From Photobacterium sanguinicancri (lineage in GTDB: Bacteria; Pseudomonadota; Gammaproteobacteria; Enterobacterales; Vibrionaceae), in contig NZ_AP024851.1 in the NCBI RefSeq assembly GCF_024346675.1, forward strand, positions 1,178,001-1,242,000: a stretch of 64,000 bases of DNA, in the 5' to 3' direction. The first letter of the stretch is position 1. The number at the start of each line of letters is the position of its first letter. The translations under genes were made by a program, and so were the position numbers. This document shows, in pieces, positions 45,854-55,573 of this stretch. Under the pieces are notes generated by a model that ran no database searches, was not told where the DNA came from, and saw nothing but the letters and a program-made list of their open reading frames with translations.

Positions 45854-46473
45854 TTCACCGCCTCCATCATACGAGGATCATCATTTAAATAATGATTTAA
45901 CTTTTCGAGCTGAGATGCACGTTCACGATCTAAATCTCCAGCAACCAACAGCTGTAGCAAATGACGCCATTCAGCAAGGTGGTTATCAATACGATTTTCT
46001 TCTAATGCGGTACGTGAACCAAACAAAGCTAAAGGAGGCAAGTAATACATGCCTGTTAGGCTCGCCATTTGCTCCAATGGGTACAATAATTGGCGAATCG
46101 TAAAATGGTTATACCCTTCGGCACGGTATGCATCTACTTTGGCACCCGCAGTAAGCGAACAGAAGAATGTCTTGTCTACTAACGCATCCCCACCAGTTCC
46201 GTAAGCAAAGGTATATTCCAACACAAGATCTTGCCACTCTTTCAAAATTGCAGGGGTTGAATACCAATAGAGTGGGAACTGAAAGATGATTACATCGTGC
46301 TCACGTAAGCGCTTTTGTTCTCTATCGATGTTGATATTGAACGTAGGGTACTCAGCATACAAATCGACAGTTGTTACGCCACTGACTTTCTTCGCCACGT
46401 CAAAAAGGGGAAGATTAACCTCAGAACGATGCTGAGAAGGATGTGCGAAAAGCACCAATACCTTTTGGGTCAT
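45850..46473 (-). CDS. kefG: Kef ancillary NAD(P)H oxidoreductase
   Basis: The 207-residue flavodoxin-fold quinone reductase is the soluble partner needed for full Kef activity. It opens KVLVLFAHPSQHRSEVN (FMN phosphate site), then VIIFQFPLYWYSTPAILKEW and TAGA-VDAYR. Length is a little over E. coli KefG/KefF. It is the first gene of the two-gene kef operon, and translational overlap suggests fixed stoichiometry. Confidence 0.9.
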   Translation of the reverse strand: MTQKVLVLFAHPSQHRSEVNLPLFDVAKKVSGVTTVDLYAEYPTFNINIDREQKRLREHDVIIFQFPLYWYSTPAILKEWQDLVLEYTFAYGTGGDALVDKTFFCSLTAGAKVDAYRAEGYNHFTIRQLLYPLEQMASLTGMYYLPPLALFGSRTALEENRIDNHLAEWRHLLQLLVAGDLDRERASQLEKLNHYLNDDPRMMEAVK

Positions 46474-46604
46474 AATATCCCTTATTATGTTGCAGAAATG
46501 CCTATCAAAATTGCTAGGCCTAAAGCCTAAAGCCTAAACCAAAATATGAGTCCAATAATCACATATATGGTAAGTGATAACTATAGGACTTAATGGGGGC
46601 TGAA

Positions 46605-46636
46605 ATAAAAAAGCCTCAGTGCGATAACACTGAGGC
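46605..46636 (-). terminator. Terminator of the chemoreceptor gene
   Basis: GCCTCAGTG (46613-46621) pairs perfectly with CACTGAGGC (46628-46636). On the minus strand the tail is TTTTTTATTTC. Confidence 0.9.
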
Positions 46637-46663
46637 CGAGAGCTCGTTCACAAAGCAAATAAC

Positions 46664-48247
46664 TTAACGTTGGAACTGTTTCATCAAACGGCTCAAGCCT
46701 TCTAAACGCTCAACCAAGCACTGGGTACTTTCTACGGCTCTGTCACTCACCGAAGAAGTCGCAAAGGACAGCTCGTTAATTTGCTCAACATTACGGCCAA
46801 TATCGTCAGACACACCAGCCTGTTCTTCAACCGCCGCCGCTATTTGATGGCTATTGTCTGTCACGCGATTCAGCATGTCGTTAATTTGGCTTAATTGATC
46901 GCCCGTTTCTAAAGCTTGGACTCGACACTGCTCTGATAAGTCGCCACCGCGCTCGACTGCATTCACTGCTTGCGCAGCCGTCTGCTGAAGATTCGTAATC
47001 ATGGCCTGAATTTCTTCTGTCGATGTTTGGGTTTTCTGCGCTAACGAGCGAACCTCATCCGCCACAACCGCAAAGCCACGTCCAGCTTCTCCCGCCCTTG
47101 CCGCTTCAATAGCAGCATTAAGTGCCAATAAGTTAGTTTGATCTGCAATTGAGCCAATCACATCTAAGATGCTTTCAATCTGACGGCTACTGTCTGATAG
47201 CGCATTAATCACTTGTTTAGAGTTATCCAATTCGCTATGCAGTGCTTGCACTGAGTCAATCGTCTCTTGCACACGTTGCTGGCCGCCTTCCGACATAGAT
47301 TGCGCTTGCGAAGTAAGCTCTGATGCTTGCGCTGCACTTTCAGCAACTTCTCGGATCGATATCGACATCTGCCCCATCGCCACCCCAACTTGCTCAGTGG
47401 CTTGTGTTTGACGAGCTAAATTAGTTTTAATCTCTTGGGAGTTCGCGCGCTCATCTTCTGCGGAAATCAAAATATCAGCAGAGGTTTCACTCGCACGACC
47501 AACAATGGCGCGTAGTTCTGCTTGGCGCATACGCAGCGCTAATTCAACAGCGGAGTAATCATCTTTACGGCCAGTATAAACCGCTTCCATCAACGGGTTG
47601 TCGTAGGCTTTGGCTGCCAATTCATTAATCGCGGCTTGGCGCTGACCCATCTTGCCTGACAAGCCAAGCGCTAACGATGAGATTGCTAGTAAACCAACAG
47701 AAACTAAATTGAAATCAGAAGCAAACATTTGGTAAGCCGCTAGTCCCATAGTCGCGATAAGTAAGCTATTTAAAATATAACCTTGGCGCAAACGAGGGCG
47801 CGTTGCCACACCTGCTTTTTGATTATGCTTTATCTTGCTATAGATCTCAGAAGCACGATTAATCTCATCACGCGATGGTCGGCTTCGAACCGATTGGTAC
47901 TCTACAACCCGCCCTTTATCATCAGTAATCGGTGTCACAAAAGCAGAAACCCAGTAATGGTCACCATTTTTACAGCTGTTCTTTACGACTCCCATCCAAC
48001 TTTTACCAGACTGGACGTATTGCCATAATTGAGCAAACGCGGCCTTAGGCATATCTGGATGACGAACCAAATTATGAGGTTCCCCATACATGTCTTCAGC
48101 TTGATAACCTGCGACATCGCAAAAATGCTGGTTGGTATACGTGATATGGCTTTGGGGATCTGTCGTAGAAATAAGGTTAAGCGACGAGGAATACTCGCGC
48201 TCTTTACCATGAGAGTGGGTGTCTTGAAGTGGCGTTGTTTGATGCAT
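46664..48247 (-). CDS. Aer-like methyl-accepting chemotaxis protein with PAS domain
   Basis: The 527-residue receptor has an N-terminal PAS domain (about 20-125; [33 protein letters not shown]) like the FAD-binding PAS of Aer. A membrane-hairpin region follows at about 155-200. The C-terminal signalling domain contains the hairpin tip [29 protein letters not shown] near residue 385-410. It lacks a large periplasmic sensor, so it probably senses redox or energy state from inside. That would suit a cell with alternative oxidases. It is monocistronic. Confidence 0.9.
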   Translation of the reverse strand: MHQTTPLQDTHSHGKEREYSSSLNLISTTDPQSHITYTNQHFCDVAGYQAEDMYGEPHNLVRHPDMPKAAFAQLWQYVQSGKSWMGVVKNSCKNGDHYWVSAFVTPITDDKGRVVEYQSVRSRPSRDEINRASEIYSKIKHNQKAGVATRPRLRQGYILNSLLIATMGLAAYQMFASDFNLVSVGLLAISSLALGLSGKMGQRQAAINELAAKAYDNPLMEAVYTGRKDDYSAVELALRMRQAELRAIVGRASETSADILISAEDERANSQEIKTNLARQTQATEQVGVAMGQMSISIREVAESAAQASELTSQAQSMSEGGQQRVQETIDSVQALHSELDNSKQVINALSDSSRQIESILDVIGSIADQTNLLALNAAIEAARAGEAGRGFAVVADEVRSLAQKTQTSTEEIQAMITNLQQTAAQAVNAVERGGDLSEQCRVQALETGDQLSQINDMLNRVTDNSHQIAAAVEEQAGVSDDIGRNVEQINELSFATSSVSDRAVESTQCLVERLEGLSRLMKQFQR

Positions 48248-48555
48248 TACCAGCCCTTGGGTATATAATATTCTTGCAAGCAGATCTGGCTCACCTGCGA
48301 TTCATAGCAGATAAAAAAACATAAGCAACAACCTGCACACAAAAAGAGAAACTGTGACGTTACTCCAGCTTTATATACTAAACACAAGTAAAAACAAGTC
48401 ACTAATGGTGCAAATTAAGTTTGGAGAATTTGATTGACTCAATATCAACCATCTTATTTATACATTAAAACAGCATGTGAATAAACTGCGCATGCTCTTG
48501 AGATTTTGTATCTACAACGTAAGCAATTATAAACAATGGTTAACGTCAAACACAA
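48248..48555. other. Intergenic region before the chemoreceptor
   Basis: It holds the chemoreceptor promoter and the end of the envelope operon. I looked for a flagellar sigma-28 promoter (TAAA-N15-GCCGATAA) and did not find a convincing one. An imperfect inverted repeat AGCATG...CATGCT lies near 48470-48495. Confidence 0.4.
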
Positions 48556-49581
48556 TTAGATCACATCAGATTTAATGACTATTGGCTCAGCATTCTCAGA
48601 CTTGTTTAGTAGCGCTTTTAACTGAGGGATATGTGGCAACATCGCGTCATAGCCTGCAGACATTGCCGCTTCACGCTCTTGTCGGTTACCAAAATTCACT
48701 AAACTATCATCCCAAGGTGTAGGCCTTACAATAATGTCTGCACTATTTGTTTCTTTTCTTGAAGCATCGCAGCTTTGCAGCCAGTAAGTATTTGCAATAA
48801 CCTTAGCGGCGCTGTCTGTCAGCGGTGGCGGTTGGCTACAAAATACATCTATACCAATCACAATATCGGCCTTCATTTGGCGAGCAGCGTAAACAGGCAC
48901 TGGTGATAACACACCGCCATCAACTAAAATATCGTTATTGTTTTGAACAGGAACAAATACGCCAGGTACACTCGACGACGTTTGCACTGCTCGGCCCACA
49001 TCACCATGAGTAAACATCACACTACGCTTAGTTGTTAAATTAGTCGCGACGATCCCTGTTGGTATTGGTAAGTCAGCCACATCATCATAACTAATTTGCT
49101 TATTTAGCCACTTGGCCAATGCGCGCCCTTTGATTAAGCCTTGTTTAGATACATTAAAATCCGCAATTTCATGTTCAGCAAATGAATACATAATCTGTTC
49201 AATTTCATCGTACTCCTTGCTGCTGTATAGCACAGCGGCTATCGAACCGACGGAAGTACCAGTGACGATATCAGCTTTAATACCCGCTTCATCAAGAGCT
49301 TTCATTACGCCTAGATGCATCATGCCGCGAGCAGCACCACCGCCAAATGCAATCGCTAAGCGTGGTCGTTGTGCCTTATCGTAGCTAGTGCCCACTATAC
49401 TGTCAGATTGTTGTACCTCTGAAGGCGGCACAATATCTTTTGTTGTGAGCGCATCGTAATAATTTGTGGTCCCACACCCGCTTAAACCAACGGCAAAACT
49501 TGTAGCCAAAAACCACCTTTTTGCTGAACGGTAAGATGGTTTAAATGGTGCACATCGCTTGGCTCGCTGGTTATTTGTCAT
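48556..49581 (-). CDS. Patatin-like phospholipase lipoprotein
   Basis: This 341-residue protein has a signal peptide ending in lipobox LSGC (Cys36), so it is a lipoprotein. The patatin domain shows the oxyanion loop GGGAARG (80-86), the nucleophile Ser110 in GTSVG and the dyad partner Asp221 in DGG. Such enzymes cleave acyl chains from phospholipids. The position after Cys36 is Gly, not Asp, so Lol transport to the outer membrane is expected. It overlaps the preceding DUF4056 gene by 11 bases and is last in the envelope operon. Confidence 0.9.
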   Translation of the reverse strand: MTNNQRAKRCAPFKPSYRSAKRWFLATSFAVGLSGCGTTNYYDALTTKDIVPPSEVQQSDSIVGTSYDKAQRPRLAIAFGGGAARGMMHLGVMKALDEAGIKADIVTGTSVGSIAAVLYSSKEYDEIEQIMYSFAEHEIADFNVSKQGLIKGRALAKWLNKQISYDDVADLPIPTGIVATNLTTKRSVMFTHGDVGRAVQTSSSVPGVFVPVQNNNDILVDGGVLSPVPVYAARQMKADIVIGIDVFCSQPPPLTDSAAKVIANTYWLQSCDASRKETNSADIIVRPTPWDDSLVNFGNRQEREAAMSAGYDAMLPHIPQLKALLNKSENAEPIVIKSDVI

Positions 49582-50899
49582 TATTCTGCCTTAAAAGGAT
49601 TAAATCTTGCTCGTCTTGTTGCTGTGCAAAATCAGCAATTTTTTGAAAATGAATGTGTTCTATGCGCTGTTCCCACAATGCGGGAGGGACATGCGAGAAC
49701 GTCTCAGCATACCCATCATCAACTTCCAGTACTAAGCGTGCGACGTCGTCAAGCTTCACACCCTCTACTTCGCTTGGCAGTGATAATGGTGTGGGGGAAG
49801 CTTGAGTAACTAACGGCGATAATTCGGATGACGCTAGCAAAACCGTATCGCTACCGATAGCGGTCTCATTAACCAAGCCCTTATCTAAACCGCTTTCCAA
49901 ACCATTCTCTAAACCAATAACATGCGGAGTTTGATGATCGCCCATCGTATAATGACGTTTCAAAATCATATACTTGCTTGGAATCGATTCTGTTGAATCC
50001 CACCAATGGCCGTCAACCAAAGCTAACGCTTGTTTAGCTTGATCCGTATTTACCGCCCCTAGCTGTTGCAAGCTAGCGGCAATCCACAATGTTAAGTTCT
50101 GATTGTATTCGGTTTCGTTCAGCATTCTGTGCTGCTCGATCAGTGCAAGAGTTAACTTTGCCCCTAGCATGTTAGAGTACAAATCTTCAGGCGAATAAGC
50201 CGAAATAGTTTCAGGCCATTGCGAGAAGCTGCTGTAACCGTGCCACTGAGCAATTTCATGTGATTCTGCTTTGAAGTAAGCAATACGCGCTGCCATATTG
50301 GCCGCTATATGCCACTTTTGTGATTGACTGAAGCTTGATACATCAAATGCTTTCATTTCCACATAACGTGGACCTAATTCGGCAGGTAACTCAATACGGT
50401 GTTCAGTCCCTAAATTAGCCAACATCTCAAAGAACAGTCCGATAGTGTCATCGGCACTGTCCCGTACATGGGCTAAATCAATAAAGCCCCCTTGTCGGGT
50501 ATATAACAAGCCATTATTTTCGCTACCCGCAACACCAGATGCCGAAGCCGAGGCAGGCGTGTAGTGATAAATGCCACTCGCAAATTTATGTGGACCCATT
50601 TCATCGACGCTAATTACGTTATTTAAACGAAAAAATGGGATTGGCAGTGGTCCAACTTGCACCTTTTGCATATCACCAAACGCGCAGCAAGGGCGGACAT
50701 TATCCGGTACCGACAAATCTGGTAACTGCGATGTTGCAATTAGCCACTCCTCGTGGCGAAATTCTTCTCCCGATAACATGGCTTGAACATGATGCTCAGA
50801 GGGCATCAAATGAATTTGCCACGCTTCTTCTGTTGCACAGCCATTGAGCGATTGGATAAAAGTGAAGATCAGCAGTGACTTAACGCTAAGATTTATCAT
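49571..50899 (-). CDS. DUF4056 family lipoprotein
   Basis: The 442-residue protein has a signal peptide with lipobox LNGC (Cys21). The core matches what I know of DUF4056: RPCCAFGDMQKV, VGPLPIPFFRLNNV, GLLYTRQGGFIDLAHVRDSADDT. The last includes conserved His, Arg and Asp that could be catalytic, but no activity is established to my knowledge. An odd Gly-Leu repeat (GLENGLESGLDKGL) lies near residue 325, followed by a low-complexity linker. It is the third gene of the four-gene envelope operon, 6 bases after the barrel gene. Confidence 0.78.
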   Translation of the reverse strand: MINLSVKSLLIFTFIQSLNGCATEEAWQIHLMPSEHHVQAMLSGEEFRHEEWLIATSQLPDLSVPDNVRPCCAFGDMQKVQVGPLPIPFFRLNNVISVDEMGPHKFASGIYHYTPASASASGVAGSENNGLLYTRQGGFIDLAHVRDSADDTIGLFFEMLANLGTEHRIELPAELGPRYVEMKAFDVSSFSQSQKWHIAANMAARIAYFKAESHEIAQWHGYSSFSQWPETISAYSPEDLYSNMLGAKLTLALIEQHRMLNETEYNQNLTLWIAASLQQLGAVNTDQAKQALALVDGHWWDSTESIPSKYMILKRHYTMGDHQTPHVIGLENGLESGLDKGLVNETAIGSDTVLLASSELSPLVTQASPTPLSLPSEVEGVKLDDVARLVLEVDDGYAETFSHVPPALWEQRIEHIHFQKIADFAQQQDEQDLILLRQNNDK

Positions 50900-50905
50900 T
50901 GTTGA

Positions 50906-52069
50906 TTAAAATGCTTCATTTATTGCAAAGTAAAAACCGCTTTCGCCGTTGCCAAATCCCATATCCAAACGAAGATTTACACGCTGCTTAATTTCAAATC
51001 GATAGCCAACCCCAACAGTCGTTAGCCATTTTTCTTGCCCTAGTTCACTAAGTTGATCTGACAATGTGCCAGCACCGACCCAGTAAACCATACCGTGTCG
51101 ACCACCAATTGGCTGACGATATTCAACTTGAGATATCATCATATTACGATCACGATAATGGCCTTGCTCATAACCACGAAGCGCACTCCCACCACCCAGT
51201 AATGCCATTTGGTCCCAACTTACATCACCAAAATTTGCTTCAAGTAAGGCTTGCCATGCAATGACACCGTCTAATAAATCCGGGGAGTAATAATCACTGT
51301 AATTGACCGCCACGCGATCAAACTCATGATCGGAACCCAGTGAAGCACTGAAGTGGGTATAGTCTAACTTCACCAAACGCCCTTGCGAGGCATTTAAAGC
51401 AAAATCACGCGAGTCGTAGGCTAAAGACATGGTTACACCGGCACTGAATTGCTGATCAGGGAAGCCTGCCTGCGATTGTCCAACCCATGGCTTTTGTGGA
51501 TCTTCAATTTCAGCATCTGATGCTTCATTTTTTGAAAATTCAATCCCTAAACCAACATAAGTGTACTGCATGACTTGTAACAGACCCTTAACGGAAGCTG
51601 CATAAGTTCTACGGGTATAATCGACACGATCGTTATTCAGACCCGCATTCATACCTACGCCATAAAAAACGTCGGGGGAATCCATGAGCTCTGCGTCGAT
51701 AAATAATCGATATTTGTCATGGGCAAGATAGTTAGTGTTACTAAATGAAAGGCCGTAAGCACCATTAATCGAACCAAATCCATTAATAGTGACTGAACTA
51801 GGCTGTGTCACTGTATCGGCAAGATCAGGTTTATATAACCCCACCGCCGATACACCGATACCAAACTTTTTTTCTGGCGTGTAAAACGGCCCAGGCATGA
51901 CACTCCAATCAACCCCTTTATCAGGGTTAAACTGGCCATCAGCACCAAGTTCAAGCAACATCTGGTTCAACCAAGCTTGATAGCGTTCGTAGGTTGTCAG
52001 TTCTTTCTCTTCAGCGTAGACAGATAATGAGCAGGTCGCCGCGAGGAGTAATGCGAGTGTGTGTTTCAT
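50906..52069 (-). CDS. Omp85-type outer-membrane barrel without POTRA domains
   Basis: The 387-residue protein has a signal peptide (MKHTLALLLAATCSLSVYA) and then alternating beta-strands typical of a 16-strand bacterial surface antigen (D15) barrel. The diagnostic loop motif LRGYEQGHYRDRN is near residue 300, and the chain ends in Phe, the BAM recognition residue. Omp85 proteins normally have N-terminal POTRA domains; only about 35 residues precede the barrel here. It sits in an operon with a patatin lipoprotein. In type Vd secretion (PlpD) a patatin is fused to an Omp85 barrel, so this could be a split analogue (inference). Confidence 0.78.
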   Translation of the reverse strand: MKHTLALLLAATCSLSVYAEEKELTTYERYQAWLNQMLLELGADGQFNPDKGVDWSVMPGPFYTPEKKFGIGVSAVGLYKPDLADTVTQPSSVTINGFGSINGAYGLSFSNTNYLAHDKYRLFIDAELMDSPDVFYGVGMNAGLNNDRVDYTRRTYAASVKGLLQVMQYTYVGLGIEFSKNEASDAEIEDPQKPWVGQSQAGFPDQQFSAGVTMSLAYDSRDFALNASQGRLVKLDYTHFSASLGSDHEFDRVAVNYSDYYSPDLLDGVIAWQALLEANFGDVSWDQMALLGGGSALRGYEQGHYRDRNMMISQVEYRQPIGGRHGMVYWVGAGTLSDQLSELGQEKWLTTVGVGYRFEIKQRVNLRLDMGFGNGESGFYFAINEAF

Positions 52070-52080
52070 AGTTCACTCAC

Positions 52081-52992
52081 CTAAAATCGTCGGCCAAGGG
52101 CGAAAAATAAAGATTCACGCGCACCAAATCCAGCCTCGATTAGTACATCCCAATCACGGTTGAACGCGTACTGCATACCCACAACATTATTCCAGTTACT
52201 ACTGGCATGCTGGCTTACTTCAAAACCTGCATTCTCATTACCCGCATCTTTGGCAATCTTATCAGCTGCAGCAACAACGACAGATGGCAAACCTAAACTC
52301 GCAATATCACCAACTAAGAACTGATCAACTTTTTGATACATAACACCAGTGAAAACGCGCAATTCACGGCCACCGTCGTACTCCCAGCGATAACCCACAC
52401 GCGGTGCGGCAACGAAAGTACGAATATCGCCCTCAATGGCAGAAATACTGGTGTAGGTGTAGTTCATATCCAGCAAGGCAAACCAGTTGCCCACACCACC
52501 CGCTAGCGTTGTACCTATACCGTATGTACCACCATCCATTTCCAGATTGAACATAGTATTTTCAGGCAACTTATCACCGACGGCATTAATTACACCGCAC
52601 AGTAAATTGGGGCCATCAAATTTACTGCTATCACAACTAACAGAGTTGATCTTCGCTTTACTCTCACCTTGGGTATAGCCAATGATGCCATAGACATTCA
52701 TGAACGGAAAAACCCATACATCAGCACGAACGGTAATGTTCGATCCGGTAAAAGTGGCATTTTTAGCATCAATATCAATAGCTTCAAGCATTGGGGCCCC
52801 TGTTAATTCAATACTATCAACAGTAACTGGGTTGCTCATGTCCATGTAAGAAACAGAGATGCCATAAGGCTTTGGCAAGGTATAGCCCAATTTTTCAGCT
52901 TCGTTACCCCAAATAGGGAAAAAGGAATCTTGTGCGAAAGTCGTTGGGGAGGCTAACAAAGCGAACAGCAAGGCAACAGCGGGTGTTTTCAA
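52081..52992 (-). CDS. Outer-membrane beta-barrel protein
   Basis: This 303-residue protein starts at a TTG (no ATG fits) with signal peptide MKTPAVALLFALLASPTTFA. The rest is amphipathic beta-strands with aromatic girdles (VWVFPFMNVYGIIGYT, WFALLDMNYTYTSI, APRVGYRWEY) and ends GRRF, as barrels do. Two Cys in an extracellular-loop-like segment (SVSCDSSKF...LLCGVI) may pair. Family not recognised. It opens the envelope operon, 12 bases before the Omp85-type gene. Confidence 0.7.
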   Translation of the reverse strand: MKTPAVALLFALLASPTTFAQDSFFPIWGNEAEKLGYTLPKPYGISVSYMDMSNPVTVDSIELTGAPMLEAIDIDAKNATFTGSNITVRADVWVFPFMNVYGIIGYTQGESKAKINSVSCDSSKFDGPNLLCGVINAVGDKLPENTMFNLEMDGGTYGIGTTLAGGVGNWFALLDMNYTYTSISAIEGDIRTFVAAPRVGYRWEYDGGRELRVFTGVMYQKVDQFLVGDIASLGLPSVVVAAADKIAKDAGNENAGFEVSQHASSNWNNVVGMQYAFNRDWDVLIEAGFGARESLFFALGRRF

Positions 52993-53070
52993 AATTTTAT
53001 CTCAACAAAAATAACATTCACCTTCATATACAGCTTTTTATTGTGGTATAAGGTGTTGTTTTTACAAGTT

Positions 53071-53093
53071 ATTATATACGTGAACATGTTCAC
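53071..53093 (-). promoter_or_regulatory. Promoter with palindromic operator for the envelope operon
   Basis: On the minus strand a perfect 14-base palindrome GTGAACATGTTCAC (53080-53093) is followed 3 bases later by TATAAT (53076-53071), a consensus -10. The operator would sit in the spacer between -35 and -10, so a bound dimer should repress. The -35 is poor. It lies about 80 bases before the first gene. Confidence 0.6.
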
Positions 53094-53334
53094 TCTCGCT
53101 CGTCATATACCAAGCGATGCGGATTAGAATTCAGCAGATTAATTAATCAAAATAACGCAAGTGGAAAGTAGGCTAAGGGGCAGTTCAACATTTAATTGAA
53201 CGCTTGTCGATTAAAAAAAAGAGTATGGCCTTCAACTTATTCAGTAAACGAATAATACAGCCAGTTTCATGGTTTGACCAGTACGTAATTATTTGCTTTG
53301 CAAAAAAATGTAGTGTAACAATTTGATAAATAAT

Positions 53335-53361
53335 AAAAAAGCCCACTATTATATTGTGGGC
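53335..53361 (-). terminator. Terminator of the malP-malQ-glgB operon
   Basis: GCCCAC (53341-53346) pairs with GTGGGC (53356-53361), extended by weaker A-T pairs. On the minus strand the tail is TTTTTTATT. It lies 25 bases after the glgB stop. Confidence 0.85.
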
Positions 53362-53385
53362 TTGAATGTTTTCAATTGTTACGAT

Positions 53386-55569
53386 TTATTTCTTGAATGA
53401 TAAGAACACTGTTGAAAGTGGAGGTAAATCAATAACAATGGAATTGTCTAATCCATGAGAACTAACAACTTGTGTTGGCGTCACAGCATTAACGGCAACA
53501 CCACTACCCCAATACTCTTCGCTGTCAGTGTTAATTAGCAATTCATATTGACCCGCTTGCGGTACACCTAAGGTGTAGCCTAAACGAGGCACTGGCGTAA
53601 AGTTTGAAATAACTAAGACTTTATCGCCATTCAATGCAAAACGTTCATGGGCTAGAATACTTTGTTCAGCATCATCCATTAGGCGCCACTCAAAACCTTC
53701 TGGTGAACAATCTTGCTCATGCAGTGCAGGAACTGAGGTATACATCTTGTTTAGATCACGAACCAAAGCTTGCGTGCCACTATGACGTGGGTACTCTAAC
53801 CAATGCCACTCTAGTTGGCCTTCATGTGCCCATTCAGCACTTTGAGCAATTTCAGTGCCCATGAAGTTTAGTTTCTTGCCTGGCTGACCATACATGTAGC
53901 CCAAATAAGCACGTAAGTTGGCTGTTTTCTGCCATTCATCGCCCGGCATTTTGTCCAGTAGTGAACCTTTACCGTATACCACTTCATCGTGGGATAAAGA
54001 CAGCACATAGTTTTCACTAAACGCATAGACAAGTGGGAATGTAATAGTATCGTGATGATACTTACGGTTCACAGGCTCTTCTTGCATGTACGATAAGCTG
54101 TCATGCATCCAGCCCATATTCCATTTAAATCCAAAACCTAAACCGCCCATATCTGTTGGTTTTGACACCCCAGGGAACGCGGTAGATTCTTCTGCTATGG
54201 TCATGGCGTTTGGATAATGACGGTAAACTTCTTCGTTCATCCAACGTAATAAGCTAATAGCGTCGTAGTTCTCGTTACCACCGTCGTGGTTCGGGATCCA
54301 TTGATCATGCTCACGCGAGTAATCGAGGTACAGCATAGATGCAACAGCATCCACACGTAAGCCATCAATGTGGTAATGCTCAAACCAAAACAATGCATTA
54401 GACACTAAGAAACGACGAACATGATCACGGCCGTAATCATAAATGTAACTTTGCCAATCTTGGTGCCAGCCACGACGAGGATCAGACTCATTATACAAGT
54501 CTGTACCATCAAACTTGGCTAAACCATGATCATCCGATGGGAAGTGCGCAGGCACCCAATCAAGAACGATACCTATACCCGCTTGGTGGCATTGATCAAC
54601 AAAGTATTTGAAATCATCTGGCGAACCGAAACGACTTGTTGGTGAAAATAAGCCAATTGGTTGGTAGCCCCATGAACCATAAAATGGATGCTCAGAAACA
54701 GGCATCAATTCAATGTGGGTGTAGCCCATTTCGACAATGTATGGAAGCAAGGTTTCAGCTAATTCACGATAAGTTAGAAACTCACCTTGATCGTTACGAC
54801 GCCAAGAACCTGCATGCAACTCATAAAAAGACAATGCTTCTTGGTGCTTTGCAGTAACAGGACGTTGTTGCCACTGCTTATCTTGCCATTGGTAGCGTGA
54901 TTGGTCGTAAACTTCAGAAGAAAAAGATGGGTACTGTTCCGATGCATAACCCCAAGGATCGGCTTTATGCGGCAAACCATTACCTTGGCTGTCTTTCAAT
55001 TCAAATTTATAGCGTGTGCCTTCTTCAAGGCCAGGGATGAACAGCCCCCACAAGCCATCATCAAGACGTTGTAATGGATGACGACGGCCATCCCACGCAT
55101 TGAATTCACCCACAACACTTACCGCAGAGGCATGTGGTGCAAATACCAAAAAGCGAACGCCAGAAACAGGCATGTTAGCCTGCTGTAGGGTAATAAGCTG
55201 TGCACCCATCTCGCAATGCATTTGCGAAGGCGTCTTCAGCGCATCTCCTGCTGGCAAGATAGAGTGAAATTGGTAAGGGTCGTGAATAGTTTGCTCACCC
55301 TGAGGCCAGCAAATATGTAGTTGATAATAAGCAGTGGTTAAATCCACATCACCCTCTAAGATGAAGCCACTATCAGCTTCACGGGTTAATGGGTATTTCT
55401 CGCCGTTTTGTAGCTCGACGGTTACGCTTTCAGCTCCTGGTATCCATACCCTTAAGGCTATACCGTTTACATCATACTGTGGGCCGAGAAACGAAAACGG
55501 GTCTGAGAATGCAGCTCTTTCGAGCTGCAAATATTCCTTATCACTGCGGGTCACTTGGGTGGTGTCCAA
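53386..55569 (-). CDS. glgB: 1,4-alpha-glucan branching enzyme
   Basis: The 727-residue GH13 enzyme makes alpha-1,6 branches in glycogen. Order: CBM48-type N-terminal modules (about 20-230, with [20 protein letters not shown]), then the catalytic barrel. The barrel has [10 protein letters not shown], the nucleophile Asp in [10 protein letters not shown], the acid Glu in IAEESTAF and the stabilising Asp in LSHDEV. A C-terminal beta domain follows. It begins 4 bases after malQ and is last in the operon, linking maltodextrin use to glycogen storage. Confidence 0.96.
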   Translation of the reverse strand: MDTTQVTRSDKEYLQLERAAFSDPFSFLGPQYDVNGIALRVWIPGAESVTVELQNGEKYPLTREADSGFILEGDVDLTTAYYQLHICWPQGEQTIHDPYQFHSILPAGDALKTPSQMHCEMGAQLITLQQANMPVSGVRFLVFAPHASAVSVVGEFNAWDGRRHPLQRLDDGLWGLFIPGLEEGTRYKFELKDSQGNGLPHKADPWGYASEQYPSFSSEVYDQSRYQWQDKQWQQRPVTAKHQEALSFYELHAGSWRRNDQGEFLTYRELAETLLPYIVEMGYTHIELMPVSEHPFYGSWGYQPIGLFSPTSRFGSPDDFKYFVDQCHQAGIGIVLDWVPAHFPSDDHGLAKFDGTDLYNESDPRRGWHQDWQSYIYDYGRDHVRRFLVSNALFWFEHYHIDGLRVDAVASMLYLDYSREHDQWIPNHDGGNENYDAISLLRWMNEEVYRHYPNAMTIAEESTAFPGVSKPTDMGGLGFGFKWNMGWMHDSLSYMQEEPVNRKYHHDTITFPLVYAFSENYVLSLSHDEVVYGKGSLLDKMPGDEWQKTANLRAYLGYMYGQPGKKLNFMGTEIAQSAEWAHEGQLEWHWLEYPRHSGTQALVRDLNKMYTSVPALHEQDCSPEGFEWRLMDDAEQSILAHERFALNGDKVLVISNFTPVPRLGYTLGVPQAGQYELLINTDSEEYWGSGVAVNAVTPTQVVSSHGLDNSIVIDLPPLSTVFLSFKK

Positions 55570-55573
55570 CGCA

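Noticed and set aside
48248..48555. A flagellar sigma-28 promoter for the chemoreceptor
   Set aside because: TAAA occurs, but no GCCGATAA-like element lies at the right distance.
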